Counted from the first letter of the stretch, positions 7,122-16,626 are shown. The stretch: 33,366 nt of DNA from Chloroflexota bacterium (GCA_016197225.1 JACPWC010000086.1:1-33366), one strand, 5' to 3'. Notes: generated by a model not told the origin, from the sequence alone. Numbers and translations: made by a program.

Positions 7122-10100
7122 ATGACTAACTTGCTCCGCCGCCTGCGCCAGTTAGAATGGTTCCCAACCACCCTCTCAATTTCAGTCTTGCTGATTTGTT
7201 TCTTTTATGCTTATGCAGGCGCTTTTGAGACCCCTTCTCCTGGCTTTGTTTACGACACGTTTTGGAATATCACCTCGGTTGATGTTTGTGATCCGGGAAA
7301 TGAGTGGTGCGCGGCTAATCAGGGTCAAATTCAAGTTGGCGACCGGTTGACTATCATTGGCAACCTGACTTATGACTCCTACCGGACAAAATTTTGGCTG
7401 ACCCCTTTTGCCGGATATGCTCCCGGCCAGGTTGTGCCTATAACACTGTCTCGCGATACTCGTGAATACCCGGTAAACTGGCAACTCCCTCCTCATAACT
7501 TTCAAGCTGAGATCATTACTTTACTTGGCGGCCTGGTTCTTCTCCTGCCCTTTTGGGTGGCAGGAACCATCGCCTTATTACTTTTACGGCCCCACGACAC
7601 CCGTTGGCGGTTGCTCATTGCTTTCAATTATCTTACGGCAGTCTGGTTGATGGCCGGCATCAACTCGGCTTCGCAAATTGCGCTTTCGGTGCCGGTTTTG
7701 CGGGTGATTAGCTGGTTGATGGCCCCGGTCTATCTTCACCTGCACCTGTTATTGCCAGTGCCAATATTCCAACGCCCTCATCGTTATGGCTTGCCCTTTT
7801 TTTACATTGCCGCCATCAGCCTCGGGGCGTTTAGCCTGTTTCAGCCCGCCTCCTCAGGTAGCTATCTGACAGGCTTATTACTAGCGCTCTTCGCCAGCTT
7901 TTTCCTGCTGGTAGCGCGATTATTCACTCCTTCTTCCGCAGGGCGGTTGGCGACCCGCCTCATGCTGGCAGGTATCGGCTTGGCATTTGGGCCAACCATC
8001 CTGTTATGGGTGATCCCTCAACTCTTGGGAATAAAGCCGGGGGATTTAGTGTCAGGTGTTGCCGCTTTTTCGATTCCTATCTTGCCCCTCTTCTACGTTT
8101 ACGCCATTTACAAACGCCACCTGGGCGGGCTGGAGTTTCGGGCCAATAACCTGATCGCCCGCTACAGCTTTGTTCTGTTGTACATCACCGCCTTCGCCAT
8201 CGTCTATTTGTGGGGTGCCACCCTGGTTCCGCCCGACCAGCTTATTACCTTTAGCCTTGTGTTATCGGCCAGCTTTGCCGTGGCGGCCTCCGGCCTCTAT
8301 CGCCGTTATCAACGCCTGGTGAACCGGCTGGCTTATGGCACAGGCTACGTTTCTGCCGACATCGTCAACCTTTTCATCAACCGCATCCCGACCGCCTCCG
8401 ATCAGGCCGCGCTGGTGTCCTTACTGGCCGACGAGATCGTTCCCAGTTTGTTGGTTCGTCAATCGGCGCTCTACCTTTTGCCGGGCGAGGCCGAAACCGG
8501 GGACGGGGCCTTGCTCTACAATCGCGGAGTTGATCTGCCGATCACCGTGCCGCCAGGCCAACTCCGGCAATTGCTCCTCCGCGCCAGCCAATATCAGCCG
8601 CCGCCGACCGAGTTGGAGATGGAGGAAGAATGGAACTGGGCGCGTCTGGTCATCTCCCTTGAAACACAGAACAAGGTTGTGGGCGCCTGGCTGTTTGGGC
8701 GGCGCGACCCTGACGATTTTTACCCGCGACCGGACATTACTCTGCTCAACACGCTGGCCCACCAGGCGGCTCTGGCAATTGAAAACTCGCGGCTTTACCA
8801 GGCGGTGCAAAAGGAGTTGAACGAACGCAAGCGGGCTGAAGAGATTCTCCGCCAGCAAAACGAGTATCTGGCCGCCTTGTACGATACCATGCTGGGATTG
8901 TTGAACCGGCTGGACATGTCCGATTTGCTGGAGGCGATTCTGACGCGGGCGGCGCAGCTGGTGAACACCCGGAACGGTTTTATTTATCTGGTCGGGCCAG
9001 ATGGCTCAGAAATAGAGGCCAAATTCGCTGTCGGCGCCCACGAAGCGCATATTGGTAATCGTTTAAAACCGGGCGACGGGGTGGCGGGAAAAGTCTGGGA
9101 AACAGGCCAACCCTTGATTCTGGATGATTACGCGGTCTGGCCCGAGCGCCTGGAGATGGCTACCTCGCGCGGCCTTCACGCCATCGCCGGTTTCCCGCTC
9201 AAGTCTGGCTTGCAAGTTGTGGGCATTCTTGGGGTGTCGCACACGGACCCTGTCCGCCGCTTCTCCCGGAACGAGATTGAACTTCTGGAGCGATTTGCCC
9301 AATTGGCCTCCATTGCGCTCGATAACGCCCGGCTCTTCACCTCGGCCCAGCAGGAACTGGCCGAACGCAAGCGGGCCGAGACAGCTCTGGCCGGGCTGAA
9401 CCTTGAACTGGAGCAGGCGCTGGTGGCCGCTAACGAGTTGTCCGTGTCGGCTCAGGCGGCCAGCCGGGCCAAGAGTGAGTTCCTGGCCACCATGAGCCAC
9501 GAGTTTCGCACGCCCTTGAATGCCGTGCTGGGCTACAGCGAGTTGATGCTGGGCACTGACCTGACGGACGAACAGCGCGCCTATTTGCGCGAAGTGATGG
9601 TTGCCGGCGAAAACCTGCTCAAGCTGTTCAGCGACGTGCTTGATTTCTCGCGGATCGAGTCGGGACGGCTGGAGTTGAAGCATGTTCCTTTCAACCTGGT
9701 GGATACGGTTGAGCAAGCCATGCAAAACATTGCCTCGTACGCCGCCTCTAAAAACCTGAAGCGCTCGCTCCACATTGATTCTGATGTTCCAGCTGAGTTG
9801 ATCGGCGACCCGGCCCGCCTGGAGCAGGTGTTGCTCATTCTGCTGAACAACGCCGTCAAGTTTACGGCTGAGGGCGAAGTGGATTTGAAGCTGAAGTGCA
9901 TTGATCGTTCGCCGGAAAAAGCCACTCTGTATTTTGCCGTGCGCGACACGGGCATTGGCATTCCACCGGAAAAACAGGAATTGATCTTTGGAGTATTTAC
10001 CCAGGCCGACGGCTCGGTGACGCGCCAGTATGGCGGGGTGGGCCTGGGGCTGAACATTGCCCGGCGGCTGGTGGAAAAATTTGGCGGACGCCTGTGGGTG

Positions 10101-10637
10101 GAGAGTGAACCGGGCGACGGGAGCATTTTCCATTTCCTTACCACCTTTGAGGTCGCGCCTCAAACAGAGGCGGCTGAACCGGCAATCGGCGCTGAAGACA
10201 TCGGGCTGTCAACAACTGCCGGGGAGACTCTGTCAATTCTGGTGGCCGAGGACAATCCGGTTAACCTGGACGTGATCGTGAGGATTTTGGAGAAACGCGG
10301 CTGGGCGGTGACGGCAGTTGATAACGGCCAGGCGGCGGTTGAGCGTTCGGCCCGGGAAGACTTCGACTTAATTTTGATGGATGTGCAGATGCCAATCCTG
10401 GACGGGTATACGGCCACCCTTTCCATCCGCGCTCGCGAGCAGGTAACGGGCCGGCACATGCCGATCGTTGGGGTGACGGCCTATGCCATGCAGGGCGACC
10501 GTGAGCGATGTTTGAAGGCCGGGATGGACGGTTACCTGGCCAAGCCGATGAAGGCCAACGAGCTATACGAGATCGTCGAAACGGTCGTCAAGCAGTTCAA
10601 GCGCGGCCGGGGTGTGGCGACGACGGAACCGGCCTGA
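7122..10637 (+). CDS. ComP-like membrane hybrid histidine kinase with PDZ-like sensor loop
   Basis: A 1171-aa protein. A first membrane helix (about 17-35) is followed by an extracytoplasmic loop (36-130) resembling a PDZ fold, with VGDRLTIIGNL near 72-82 and GQVVPITLSRD near 102-112. Then come about eight more membrane helices (132-156, 162-184, 190-212, 223-241, 249-267, 277-298, 309-330, 347-392 region). This N-terminal plan matches Bacillus ComP. The cytoplasmic part holds a GAF-like domain (about 410-560), a coiled coil, a second GAF (about 595-735), HisKA with H793 (SHEFRTP), HATPase_c with NNAVKFT and GGVGLGLN, and a receiver domain with D1087 (LILMDVQMP). Inferred role: receptor for the modified peptide. 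Unlike ComP it is a hybrid kinase and no DNA-binding partner lies nearby. The membrane part is AT-richer than the kinase part. Confidence 0.85.
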   Translation: MTNLLRRLRQLEWFPTTLSISVLLICFFYAYAGAFETPSPGFVYDTFWNITSVDVCDPGNEWCAANQGQIQVGDRLTIIGNLTYDSYRTKFWLTPFAGYAPGQVVPITLSRDTREYPVNWQLPPHNFQAEIITLLGGLVLLLPFWVAGTIALLLLRPHDTRWRLLIAFNYLTAVWLMAGINSASQIALSVPVLRVISWLMAPVYLHLHLLLPVPIFQRPHRYGLPFFYIAAISLGAFSLFQPASSGSYLTGLLLALFASFFLLVARLFTPSSAGRLATRLMLAGIGLAFGPTILLWVIPQLLGIKPGDLVSGVAAFSIPILPLFYVYAIYKRHLGGLEFRANNLIARYSFVLLYITAFAIVYLWGATLVPPDQLITFSLVLSASFAVAASGLYRRYQRLVNRLAYGTGYVSADIVNLFINRIPTASDQAALVSLLADEIVPSLLVRQSALYLLPGEAETGDGALLYNRGVDLPITVPPGQLRQLLLRASQYQPPPTELEMEEEWNWARLVISLETQNKVVGAWLFGRRDPDDFYPRPDITLLNTLAHQAALAIENSRLYQAVQKELNERKRAEEILRQQNEYLAALYDTMLGLLNRLDMSDLLEAILTRAAQLVNTRNGFIYLVGPDGSEIEAKFAVGAHEAHIGNRLKPGDGVAGKVWETGQPLILDDYAVWPERLEMATSRGLHAIAGFPLKSGLQVVGILGVSHTDPVRRFSRNEIELLERFAQLASIALDNARLFTSAQQELAERKRAETALAGLNLELEQALVAANELSVSAQAASRAKSEFLATMSHEFRTPLNAVLGYSELMLGTDLTDEQRAYLREVMVAGENLLKLFSDVLDFSRIESGRLELKHVPFNLVDTVEQAMQNIASYAASKNLKRSLHIDSDVPAELIGDPARLEQVLLILLNNAVKFTAEGEVDLKLKCIDRSPEKATLYFAVRDTGIGIPPEKQELIFGVFTQADGSVTRQYGGVGLGLNIARRLVEKFGGRLWVESEPGDGSIFHFLTTFEVAPQTEAAEPAIGAEDIGLSTTAGETLSILVAEDNPVNLDVIVRILEKRGWAVTAVDNGQAAVERSAREDFDLILMDVQMPILDGYTATLSIRAREQVTGRHMPIVGVTAYAMQGDRERCLKAGMDGYLAKPMKANELYEIVETVVKQFKRGRGVATTEPA

Positions 10638-10645
10638 GCCTCTCA

Positions 10646-11416
10646 ATGGGAATTCAACTTAAACATCCAAAAGAAATCGCGGCCATGCGCGCCGCCGGGC
10701 AGTTGGTGGCCGAAACGTTTGCCCGGCTTCGTGAGGCCATCCGGCCCGGCATTGCCTTGCGCGAATTGGACGACCTGGCCGCAAATTATCTCGCGGCGCG
10801 CGGCGCTCAGCCGCTCTATAAAGGCTATCGTGGCAAGCCGCCTACACACCCGCCATTTCCGGGCGTGATCTGCGCCTCGGTCAATCAGGAAGTCTGCCAT
10901 GGCCTGCCGGATGGCCGCATTTTGAAAGAGGGCGATATTGTGGGCATTGATATTGGCCTGAAGCTCAACGGCTTTTGCGGTGATTCGTGTGTGACTTATG
11001 CCGTTGGCAAAATTTCGGCGCCGGCCCAGCGCCTGCTTAAGGTGACTGAAGAATGTTTGTATAAAGGGATTGCGGCGGCCCGGCCCGGTCAGCGCATCAG
11101 CGACATTGGCCTGGCGATTCAATTGCACGCCGAGAGCCACGGCTTTAGCGTGGTGCGCGAGTGGGGCGGGCACGGCATTGGCCGCAACCTGCACGAAGAA
11201 CCGTCGGTGCCGCACACCGGCCCGGGCGGGCAGGGGGTGGTCATGCGCCCCGGCATGGTGTTCACCATTGAGCCAATGATCAACGCCGGGCGGCCTGACT
11301 GGAAACTGCTCAAAGACGGCTGGACGGTGGCGACAAAAGACAAGTCGCTCTCGGCCCAGTTTGAGCACACGGTCGCCATCACCGAAAACGGGCCGGAGAT
11401 TTTGTCGAAGCTGTGA
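10646..11416 (+). CDS. map: Methionine aminopeptidase, type I
   Basis: A 256-aa enzyme that removes the initiator Met from nascent proteins in the cytosol. All five metal ligands of the family are visible: D102 (GIDIGLK), D113 (CGDSCVT), H176 (GGHGIGRNLHEEP), E209 (FTIEPM) and E240 (FEHTVA); H85 matches the substrate-binding His. The frame is open further upstream, but the ATG at 10646 (MGIQLKHPKEIA) is where family similarity begins, 8 bases after the kinase stop. Its last codons overlap the GTG of pxpB in a GTGA, so the two are probably co-translated. The short N-terminus without a zinc-finger extension fits the simple bacterial type. Confidence 0.95.
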   Translation: MGIQLKHPKEIAAMRAAGQLVAETFARLREAIRPGIALRELDDLAANYLAARGAQPLYKGYRGKPPTHPPFPGVICASVNQEVCHGLPDGRILKEGDIVGIDIGLKLNGFCGDSCVTYAVGKISAPAQRLLKVTEECLYKGIAAARPGQRISDIGLAIQLHAESHGFSVVREWGGHGIGRNLHEEPSVPHTGPGGQGVVMRPGMVFTIEPMINAGRPDWKLLKDGWTVATKDKSLSAQFEHTVAITENGPEILSKL

Positions 11417-12069
11417 ACTGGCCGCGCTACCAACCGGTTGGCGACTCGGCGCTGGCGGTAGCGTTCGGCGATGAGATCGCTCCGGCCCTCAACCGCCGGG
11501 TTCACGCTCTGGCCCGCCTGCTCGATCAAGATCGCCTCCCCGGTTTTTGCGAAGCCGTCCCCACCTACTGCGCTCTGCTCATTCATTACGATCCACTTCT
11601 GATCGGTTATCAAAACGTGGTGGACTGGGTGGCCGCCAAAGTTCCCCAAATAGAGGCCGCCACCCCGGCCTCACCCCGCCGCCTCGAAATCCCCGTCCTC
11701 TACAACGGCCCCGACCTGGCGTTTGTCGCCGAATACAATCACCTGACTGTTGAAGAAGTAATCGCGATACACAGCGGCGAAGCGTACACGGTTTACATGA
11801 TGGGCTTCACGCCGGGCTTTCCTTACATGGGCCGCCTGCCGCCGGCCATCATCACGCCGCGCCTCGAAACGCCGCGCACGCGGGTGCCGGCTGGTTCGGT
11901 TGGCATTGCCGGGCCACAAACCGGAATCTATCCCATCGAGTCGCCGGGCGGCTGGCGCATCATCGGCCAGACGCGCCTCAAACTGTTTGACCTGTCTCGC
12001 GACCCGCCCTTCTTGTTTGCGCCCGGCGACGTGGTGCGCTTCACGCCAGTCTATGCTGAGAGTGCTTGA
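11413..12069 (+). CDS. pxpB: 5-oxoprolinase subunit B (KipI family)
   Basis: A 218-aa protein that, with PxpA and PxpC, hydrolyses 5-oxoproline (pyroglutamate) to glutamate using ATP; this removes a spontaneous damage product of glutamine. Family signatures are MMGFTPGFPYMGRLP near residue 130 and TRVPAGSVGIAGPQTGIYP followed by ESPGGWRIIGQT. GTG start at 11413 overlaps the map stop by four bases, and the 3' end overlaps pxpC by 17 bases. The same family includes KipI, inhibitor of the Bacillus sporulation kinase KinA, but with pxpA and pxpC present the oxoprolinase role is much more likely. Confidence 0.93.
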   Translation: MNWPRYQPVGDSALAVAFGDEIAPALNRRVHALARLLDQDRLPGFCEAVPTYCALLIHYDPLLIGYQNVVDWVAAKVPQIEAATPASPRRLEIPVLYNGPDLAFVAEYNHLTVEEVIAIHSGEAYTVYMMGFTPGFPYMGRLPPAIITPRLETPRTRVPAGSVGIAGPQTGIYPIESPGGWRIIGQTRLKLFDLSRDPPFLFAPGDVVRFTPVYAESA

Positions 12070-13012
12070 ACCCAGCCCGTTCACCACAGTGCAGGATTTG
12101 GGGCGCGCAGGTTATCAGCAATTTGGCGTGCCGGTTTCGGGCGCGATGGACGGCTTTGCTTTGCGAGCCGCCAATGCCCTGGTTGGCAACTCGCCGAACG
12201 CCGCAACTTTGGAAGTGGGTCTTGAAGGGCCAACGCTCGAAGCCACAGAGTCATGTTTGATCGCCGTGACCGGAACCGGTTTCGATTTATGGATTCACGA
12301 GCGACCGATGCCGCTGTGGGCGGCAATCTACGTTCGCCGGAACCGGGAGATTCGACTGCAAAGCCGCCAGCGCGGTGGGTGGTGTTATCTGGCCCTGGCC
12401 GGCGGCATTCAAACCCCGCTTGTGTTAGGGTCACGCTCAACTTATTTGCGCGGCGGCTTTGGCGGCCTTGAGGGCCGCACCCTGCAAACAGGCGATGAGT
12501 TGCGAAGCGGCATACCTTCCCGCCAACCTCTTGAACTTGCCGGGCGTTACCTTCCCAGAGAGTCGCGCCCGGCTTACAGTGATAACTTGACCGTCGAAGT
12601 AATCGCCGGCCCGCAACTGGATCGTTTTACTGAGGCGGGCTGGCAAACATTTTTGTCGAGCGAGTATCGAATCAGCGCCTCATCGGATAGAATGGGTTAT
12701 CGGCTGGAAGGGCCGGCCATCGAACATTCCGCCGGGGCCGACATCATCTCCGACGGTTTGGCCGCCGGTTCGGTGCAGGTTCCGGCAAGCGGCCAGCCCA
12801 TTGTGATGATGAGCGACCGCCCGACGACGGGCGGCTATCCCAAGATTGCCGCTGTTGTCAGCGCCGACCTGCCGCTGGTGGCCCAGTGTCCGCCCGGCGC
12901 GGGGCGGCTAAGGTTTCGCGAGACGACCGTTGAAGCCGCTCAAGCCCGCTGGCGGAAAATGTTGAATGATTTACGAGCCGACATCGTTGAGCCTGAAGAG
13001 GGGACGTTTTAG
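12053..13012 (+). CDS. pxpC: 5-oxoprolinase subunit C (KipA / biotin-dependent carboxyltransferase-like)
   Basis: A 319-aa protein beginning MLRVLEPSPFTTVQDLGRAG, the standard start of this family, with VPVSGAMDGFALRAANALVGN next and the late motifs SDRMGYRLEG and QVPASGQPIVMMSDRPTTGG. The frame is open further upstream inside pxpB, but ATG 12053 is where homology starts. It partners PxpB to form the part of 5-oxoprolinase that acts on the phosphorylated intermediate. The following spacer to pxpA (83 bases) contains a word-repeat hairpin. Confidence 0.94.
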   Translation: MLRVLEPSPFTTVQDLGRAGYQQFGVPVSGAMDGFALRAANALVGNSPNAATLEVGLEGPTLEATESCLIAVTGTGFDLWIHERPMPLWAAIYVRRNREIRLQSRQRGGWCYLALAGGIQTPLVLGSRSTYLRGGFGGLEGRTLQTGDELRSGIPSRQPLELAGRYLPRESRPAYSDNLTVEVIAGPQLDRFTEAGWQTFLSSEYRISASSDRMGYRLEGPAIEHSAGADIISDGLAAGSVQVPASGQPIVMMSDRPTTGGYPKIAAVVSADLPLVAQCPPGAGRLRFRETTVEAAQARWRKMLNDLRADIVEPEEGTF

Positions 13013-13035
13013 GCTTTTCACCACCAAGACACGAG

Positions 13036-13089
13036 GGCACAAAGTCACAAAGAATAACTGGTGACTTGGTGGCTTTGTGCCTTTGTGCC
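13036..13089 (+). repeat. Word-repeat hairpin between pxpC and pxpA
   Basis: The left arm at 13036-13052 (GGCACAAAGTCACAAAG) and right arm at 13073-13089 (CTTTGTGCCTTTGTGCC) are inverted copies over 17 bases with one mismatch, around a 20-base loop. Outside them, CACCAAG (13022 onward) also pairs with CTTGGTG (13065 onward). The arms are made of the repeated word CACAAAG. It has no T-run, so it does not look like a terminator. Confidence 0.75.
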
Positions 13090-13095
13090 AGCCCG

Positions 13096-13848
13096 ATGAA
13101 CATTGACCTCAACTGCGATATGGGCGAAAGTTTTGGCCGTTACTCGCTGGGGGACGACGAGGCGTTGATGCCATTGATCACCTCGACCAACATTGCCTGC
13201 GGTTTGCACGCGGGCGATCCGCTGGTGATGGCGGCGACGATTCGGCTGGCGAAACGGCACGGGGCCGCCGTCGGCGCTCACCCCGGCCACCCCGACCTGC
13301 AAGGGTTTGGCCGCCGTCCCCTTGATCTATCGCCAGATGAAGCTGAGGCGTTCGTCTTGTATCAAATAAGTGCGCTGGCCGGGTTTGCCCGCGCCGCCGG
13401 CCTTGAGTTGGCGCACGTGAAGCCGCACGGGGCGCTTTACAATCAGGCCGCGAAAGATCGGGCGTTGGCAACGGCGATTGCTCAAAGTGTGGCCCGCTTT
13501 AGCAAGAGTTTGATTCTGATGGGGCTGGCCGGTTCGGTGTTAGTTGAAGCCGGTGTTGAGGCCGGGCTGAAGGTTGCGAATGAGGGTTTTCCCGAACGGG
13601 GCTATAACGACGACGGCACGTTGAGGCCGCGCCGCTTGCCGGGCGCGGTGATTGAGTCGCCAGCGGCGGCGGCGGCCCAGGCCGTGAAAATGGTCAGAGA
13701 GGGAATCCGGTTTGGCGGGCGGCAGGTTCAGGTTGAGACGCTTTGCATTCATGGCGACAATCCGTCGGCGCCGGCAATCGCCAAAGCAATTCGTGAAGCG
13801 TTGGCGGCGAACGAAATTGACGTTTTGCCGATGGGGAAGTTTTTATGA
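13096..13848 (+). CDS. pxpA: 5-oxoprolinase subunit A (LamB/YcsF family)
   Basis: A 250-aa TIM-barrel-like protein beginning MNIDLNCDMGESFGRY, the family signature, followed by TSTNIACGLHAGDP, VGAHPGHPDLQGFGRR, HVKPHGALYNQ and LCIHGDN, which hold the conserved acidic and His residues. It completes the PxpABC 5-oxoprolinase. I chose ATG 13096 over the upstream in-frame start at 13066 because the latter would translate the repeat spacer and because the signature begins at 13096. Its stop overlaps the next start in ATGA. Confidence 0.95.
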   Translation: MNIDLNCDMGESFGRYSLGDDEALMPLITSTNIACGLHAGDPLVMAATIRLAKRHGAAVGAHPGHPDLQGFGRRPLDLSPDEAEAFVLYQISALAGFARAAGLELAHVKPHGALYNQAAKDRALATAIAQSVARFSKSLILMGLAGSVLVEAGVEAGLKVANEGFPERGYNDDGTLRPRRLPGAVIESPAAAAAQAVKMVREGIRFGGRQVQVETLCIHGDNPSAPAIAKAIREALAANEIDVLPMGKFL

Positions 13849-14165
13849 CCGACGAGATTCAACGAGAGCTGGATCGGGCGCAGAAGGCGCTGGACGAAAA
13901 GAACGAGGGCATGGCGCGTGCCTGCGCCCGCCGCGCCGCCGGGGAGGCGATCCGGGGCTGGCTGGCCCGGCAGACCCAGCCGCCGGCCTGGGGCGCGAGC
14001 GCGGTGACACGGCTGCGGGCCGTCGCCGCCGACGAAAAAGTGCCGGAAGCAGTTCGGGCGGCGGCGGCTCGAATTTCCGCCACCGTTTCCCGCGATCACA
14101 CCCTGCCGTTTGCCGAAAACCCGATTGAGGATGCGCTTTTAATCATCCGCCATTTCGGCTACTAA
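13845..14165 (+). CDS. Small hypothetical protein (106 aa)
   Basis: I do not recognise this protein. It is highly charged, Ala/Arg-rich and predicted by eye to be mostly helical, with AQKALDEKNEGMARACARRA near the start and EDALLIIRHFGY at the end. There is no signal peptide or membrane segment. The start codon overlaps the pxpA stop by four bases, so it is translationally coupled to the oxoprolinase operon and is its last gene. A HEPN-like helical bundle is a loose visual resemblance only, with no conserved catalytic motif. Confidence 0.75.
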   Translation: MTDEIQRELDRAQKALDEKNEGMARACARRAAGEAIRGWLARQTQPPAWGASAVTRLRAVAADEKVPEAVRAAAARISATVSRDHTLPFAENPIEDALLIIRHFGY

Positions 14166-14167
14166 TA

Positions 14168-14195
14168 GTTTGCCCAGGCTTCTCTACAGGCAAAC
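14168..14195 (+). other. Hairpin between convergent genes
   Basis: GTTTGCC (14168-14174) and GGCAAAC (14189-14195) form a 7-bp stem with a 14-base loop between the convergent 106-aa gene and the aminotransferase gene. It could act on both transcripts, but neither side shows a clear T-run, so terminator function is uncertain. Confidence 0.4.
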
Positions 14196-15350
14196 CTTCA
14201 ACGCTTCCACCAGCGCGTCGGCGTCCTCCGGCGAGTTATATCCCTGAAACGATACACGCATGAAATTCCGCCCGTTCCATTTGAGCAACGGGACTTCAAT
14301 ATGAAACTCGTCGTACAGGCGGGCTTTGAGCGCGTCAATATCAATCACCTCAGGCAAACGAACGGCGGCCAGTTGGCCGAGCCACTCCGTTGAGTCGGGG
14401 CAAATGGCTTCGAGGCCGGTGAGGGCGTTGAGGCGGTTTCGAGTCTCGCTCGCCAGGGCATGGCACTCGCGCCGCACCGTTTCCCAATCGTGTTCAACTT
14501 GAAATTGAATCGCAACCGGCGTTGCCAGAAACGCCGCCATGTCGCGCGTGCCTTGCCACTGATGAATGCTGATGAACGGCGTCTCGCCGAGGCCGGGCGA
14601 GGGCGGCAAGTCGTCGTTGCCCCAACCCCAGCTCACCACCAGCGGCTCCAGCCAGGCTTGCGCTTCGGGGCGGGCGTAGAGAAACGCCGAGCCTTTAGGC
14701 GCGTTGAGCCACTTGTGCAGCGCGCCCGAATACACATCCGCGCCCAGTTCGGCCAGGTTGAGCGGAAGCTGGCCGGGCGCGTGCGCGCCGTCAACGATGC
14801 TCAGGATTCCGGCGGCGCGGGCGCGGCGGCAGATTTCCTGAACCGGAAAGATGAGGGCAGTGGGGCTGGTGAGATGGCTGATGAAAATGACTCGGGTGCG
14901 CTCGCTGACGCCGTTCCAGAAGCGCTCGACAAAATCGGCGTGGGAGGTGACGGGCAAAGGAATGGGCCGGCGGAGGTAACGGGTGCCCGCCTTTTTGCAC
15001 ATAAACGTCCACGTTCGATCCATTGCCCCGTATTCATGATCGGTGCTCAGGATTTCATCACCCGGCTTCAATTGCAGGCTCCGGGCAACCCCGTTGAGGG
15101 CGGTGGTGGGGTTAGGGAAGTAAACCAGGTCGTCGGCGGCTGAACCGAGGTAGGCGGCCAGTTTGGCGCGAGAGTCGGCCATCAGTTCTGTGATCTGCCG
15201 CCCCAAAAATTCCACCGGCTGGCGCTCCAGTTCCCTCTGCCAGTTCTGATATGTTTCAAAGACCGGCCTGGGGCAGGCGCCGAAAGAGCCGTGATTGAGG
15301 AAGACGATGTTGGGGTCGAGCAGGAAGTGAGATTTGAGCAGGTTGGTCAT
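14184..15350 (-). CDS. Class V PLP aminotransferase, isopenicillin-N-epimerase-like
   Basis: A 388-aa fold-type I PLP enzyme of the group annotated as isopenicillin N epimerase-like or cysteine desulfurase-like. Visible features are VFLNHGSFGACP at the N-terminus, PNPTTALNGV near 80, SIVDGAHAPGQ (D188 contacts the PLP pyridine nitrogen) and SGALHKWLNAPKG with the PLP Schiff-base lysine K213. The frame extends upstream to a TTG at 15434, but a perfect minus-strand TATAAT at 15435-15440 would start transcription inside that extension, so ATG 15350 is preferred. The substrate cannot be told from sequence; true beta-lactam biosynthesis is unlikely without other such genes. Confidence 0.9.
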   Translation of the reverse strand: MTNLLKSHFLLDPNIVFLNHGSFGACPRPVFETYQNWQRELERQPVEFLGRQITELMADSRAKLAAYLGSAADDLVYFPNPTTALNGVARSLQLKPGDEILSTDHEYGAMDRTWTFMCKKAGTRYLRRPIPLPVTSHADFVERFWNGVSERTRVIFISHLTSPTALIFPVQEICRRARAAGILSIVDGAHAPGQLPLNLAELGADVYSGALHKWLNAPKGSAFLYARPEAQAWLEPLVVSWGWGNDDLPPSPGLGETPFISIHQWQGTRDMAAFLATPVAIQFQVEHDWETVRRECHALASETRNRLNALTGLEAICPDSTEWLGQLAAVRLPEVIDIDALKARLYDEFHIEVPLLKWNGRNFMRVSFQGYNSPEDADALVEALKVCL

Positions 15351-15434
15351 AATAGATTTGATTGATCGGATTTCGCGGAGCTTGTTGTGGCTTTTGACTG
15401 GCGTTCGGCTTGGGGCGTTTGTACCATGAGGCAA

Positions 15435-15440
15435 ATTATA
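15435..15440 (-). promoter_or_regulatory. -10 box of the aminotransferase promoter
   Basis: The minus strand reads TATAAT here, giving a predicted start near 15428 and a leader of about 78 bases before ATG 15350. I see no good -35 box. It lies back to back with the methyltransferase promoter. Confidence 0.45.
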
Positions 15441-15460
15441 GTGGAAAGCGGATTTGCGGG

Positions 15461-16558
<1,098 letters not shown>

Positions 16559-16568
16559 CGGTCGGCAG

Positions 16569-16611
16569 TCAGCTATCAGCCAAAAGCTGAACGCTGAAGG
16601 CTGATGGCTGA
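16569..16611 (+). repeat. Word-repeat hairpin between methyltransferase and MoxR genes
   Basis: The arm at 16569-16581 (TCAGCTATCAGCC) is the inverted copy of 16599-16611 (GGCTGATGGCTGA), 12 of 13 bases matching. The whole spacer 16559-16620 is made of variants of the words TCAGC and GCTGA. Confidence 0.7.
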
Positions 16612-16626
16612 CAGCCAAAGGCAATT

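Noticed and set aside
9063-10163. Long open frame on the minus strand inside the ComP-like kinase gene
   Set aside because: It mirrors the codon structure of a clearly conserved kinase on the plus strand and resembles no protein; GC-rich antisense shadow.
10508-10645. Longer N-terminus for the methionine aminopeptidase
   Set aside because: The extension lies inside the kinase gene in another frame and has no family similarity; homology starts at ATG 10646.
13845-14165. HEPN-domain toxin
   Set aside because: No RxxxxH motif and no partner nucleotidyltransferase gene; the coupling is to oxoprolinase genes.
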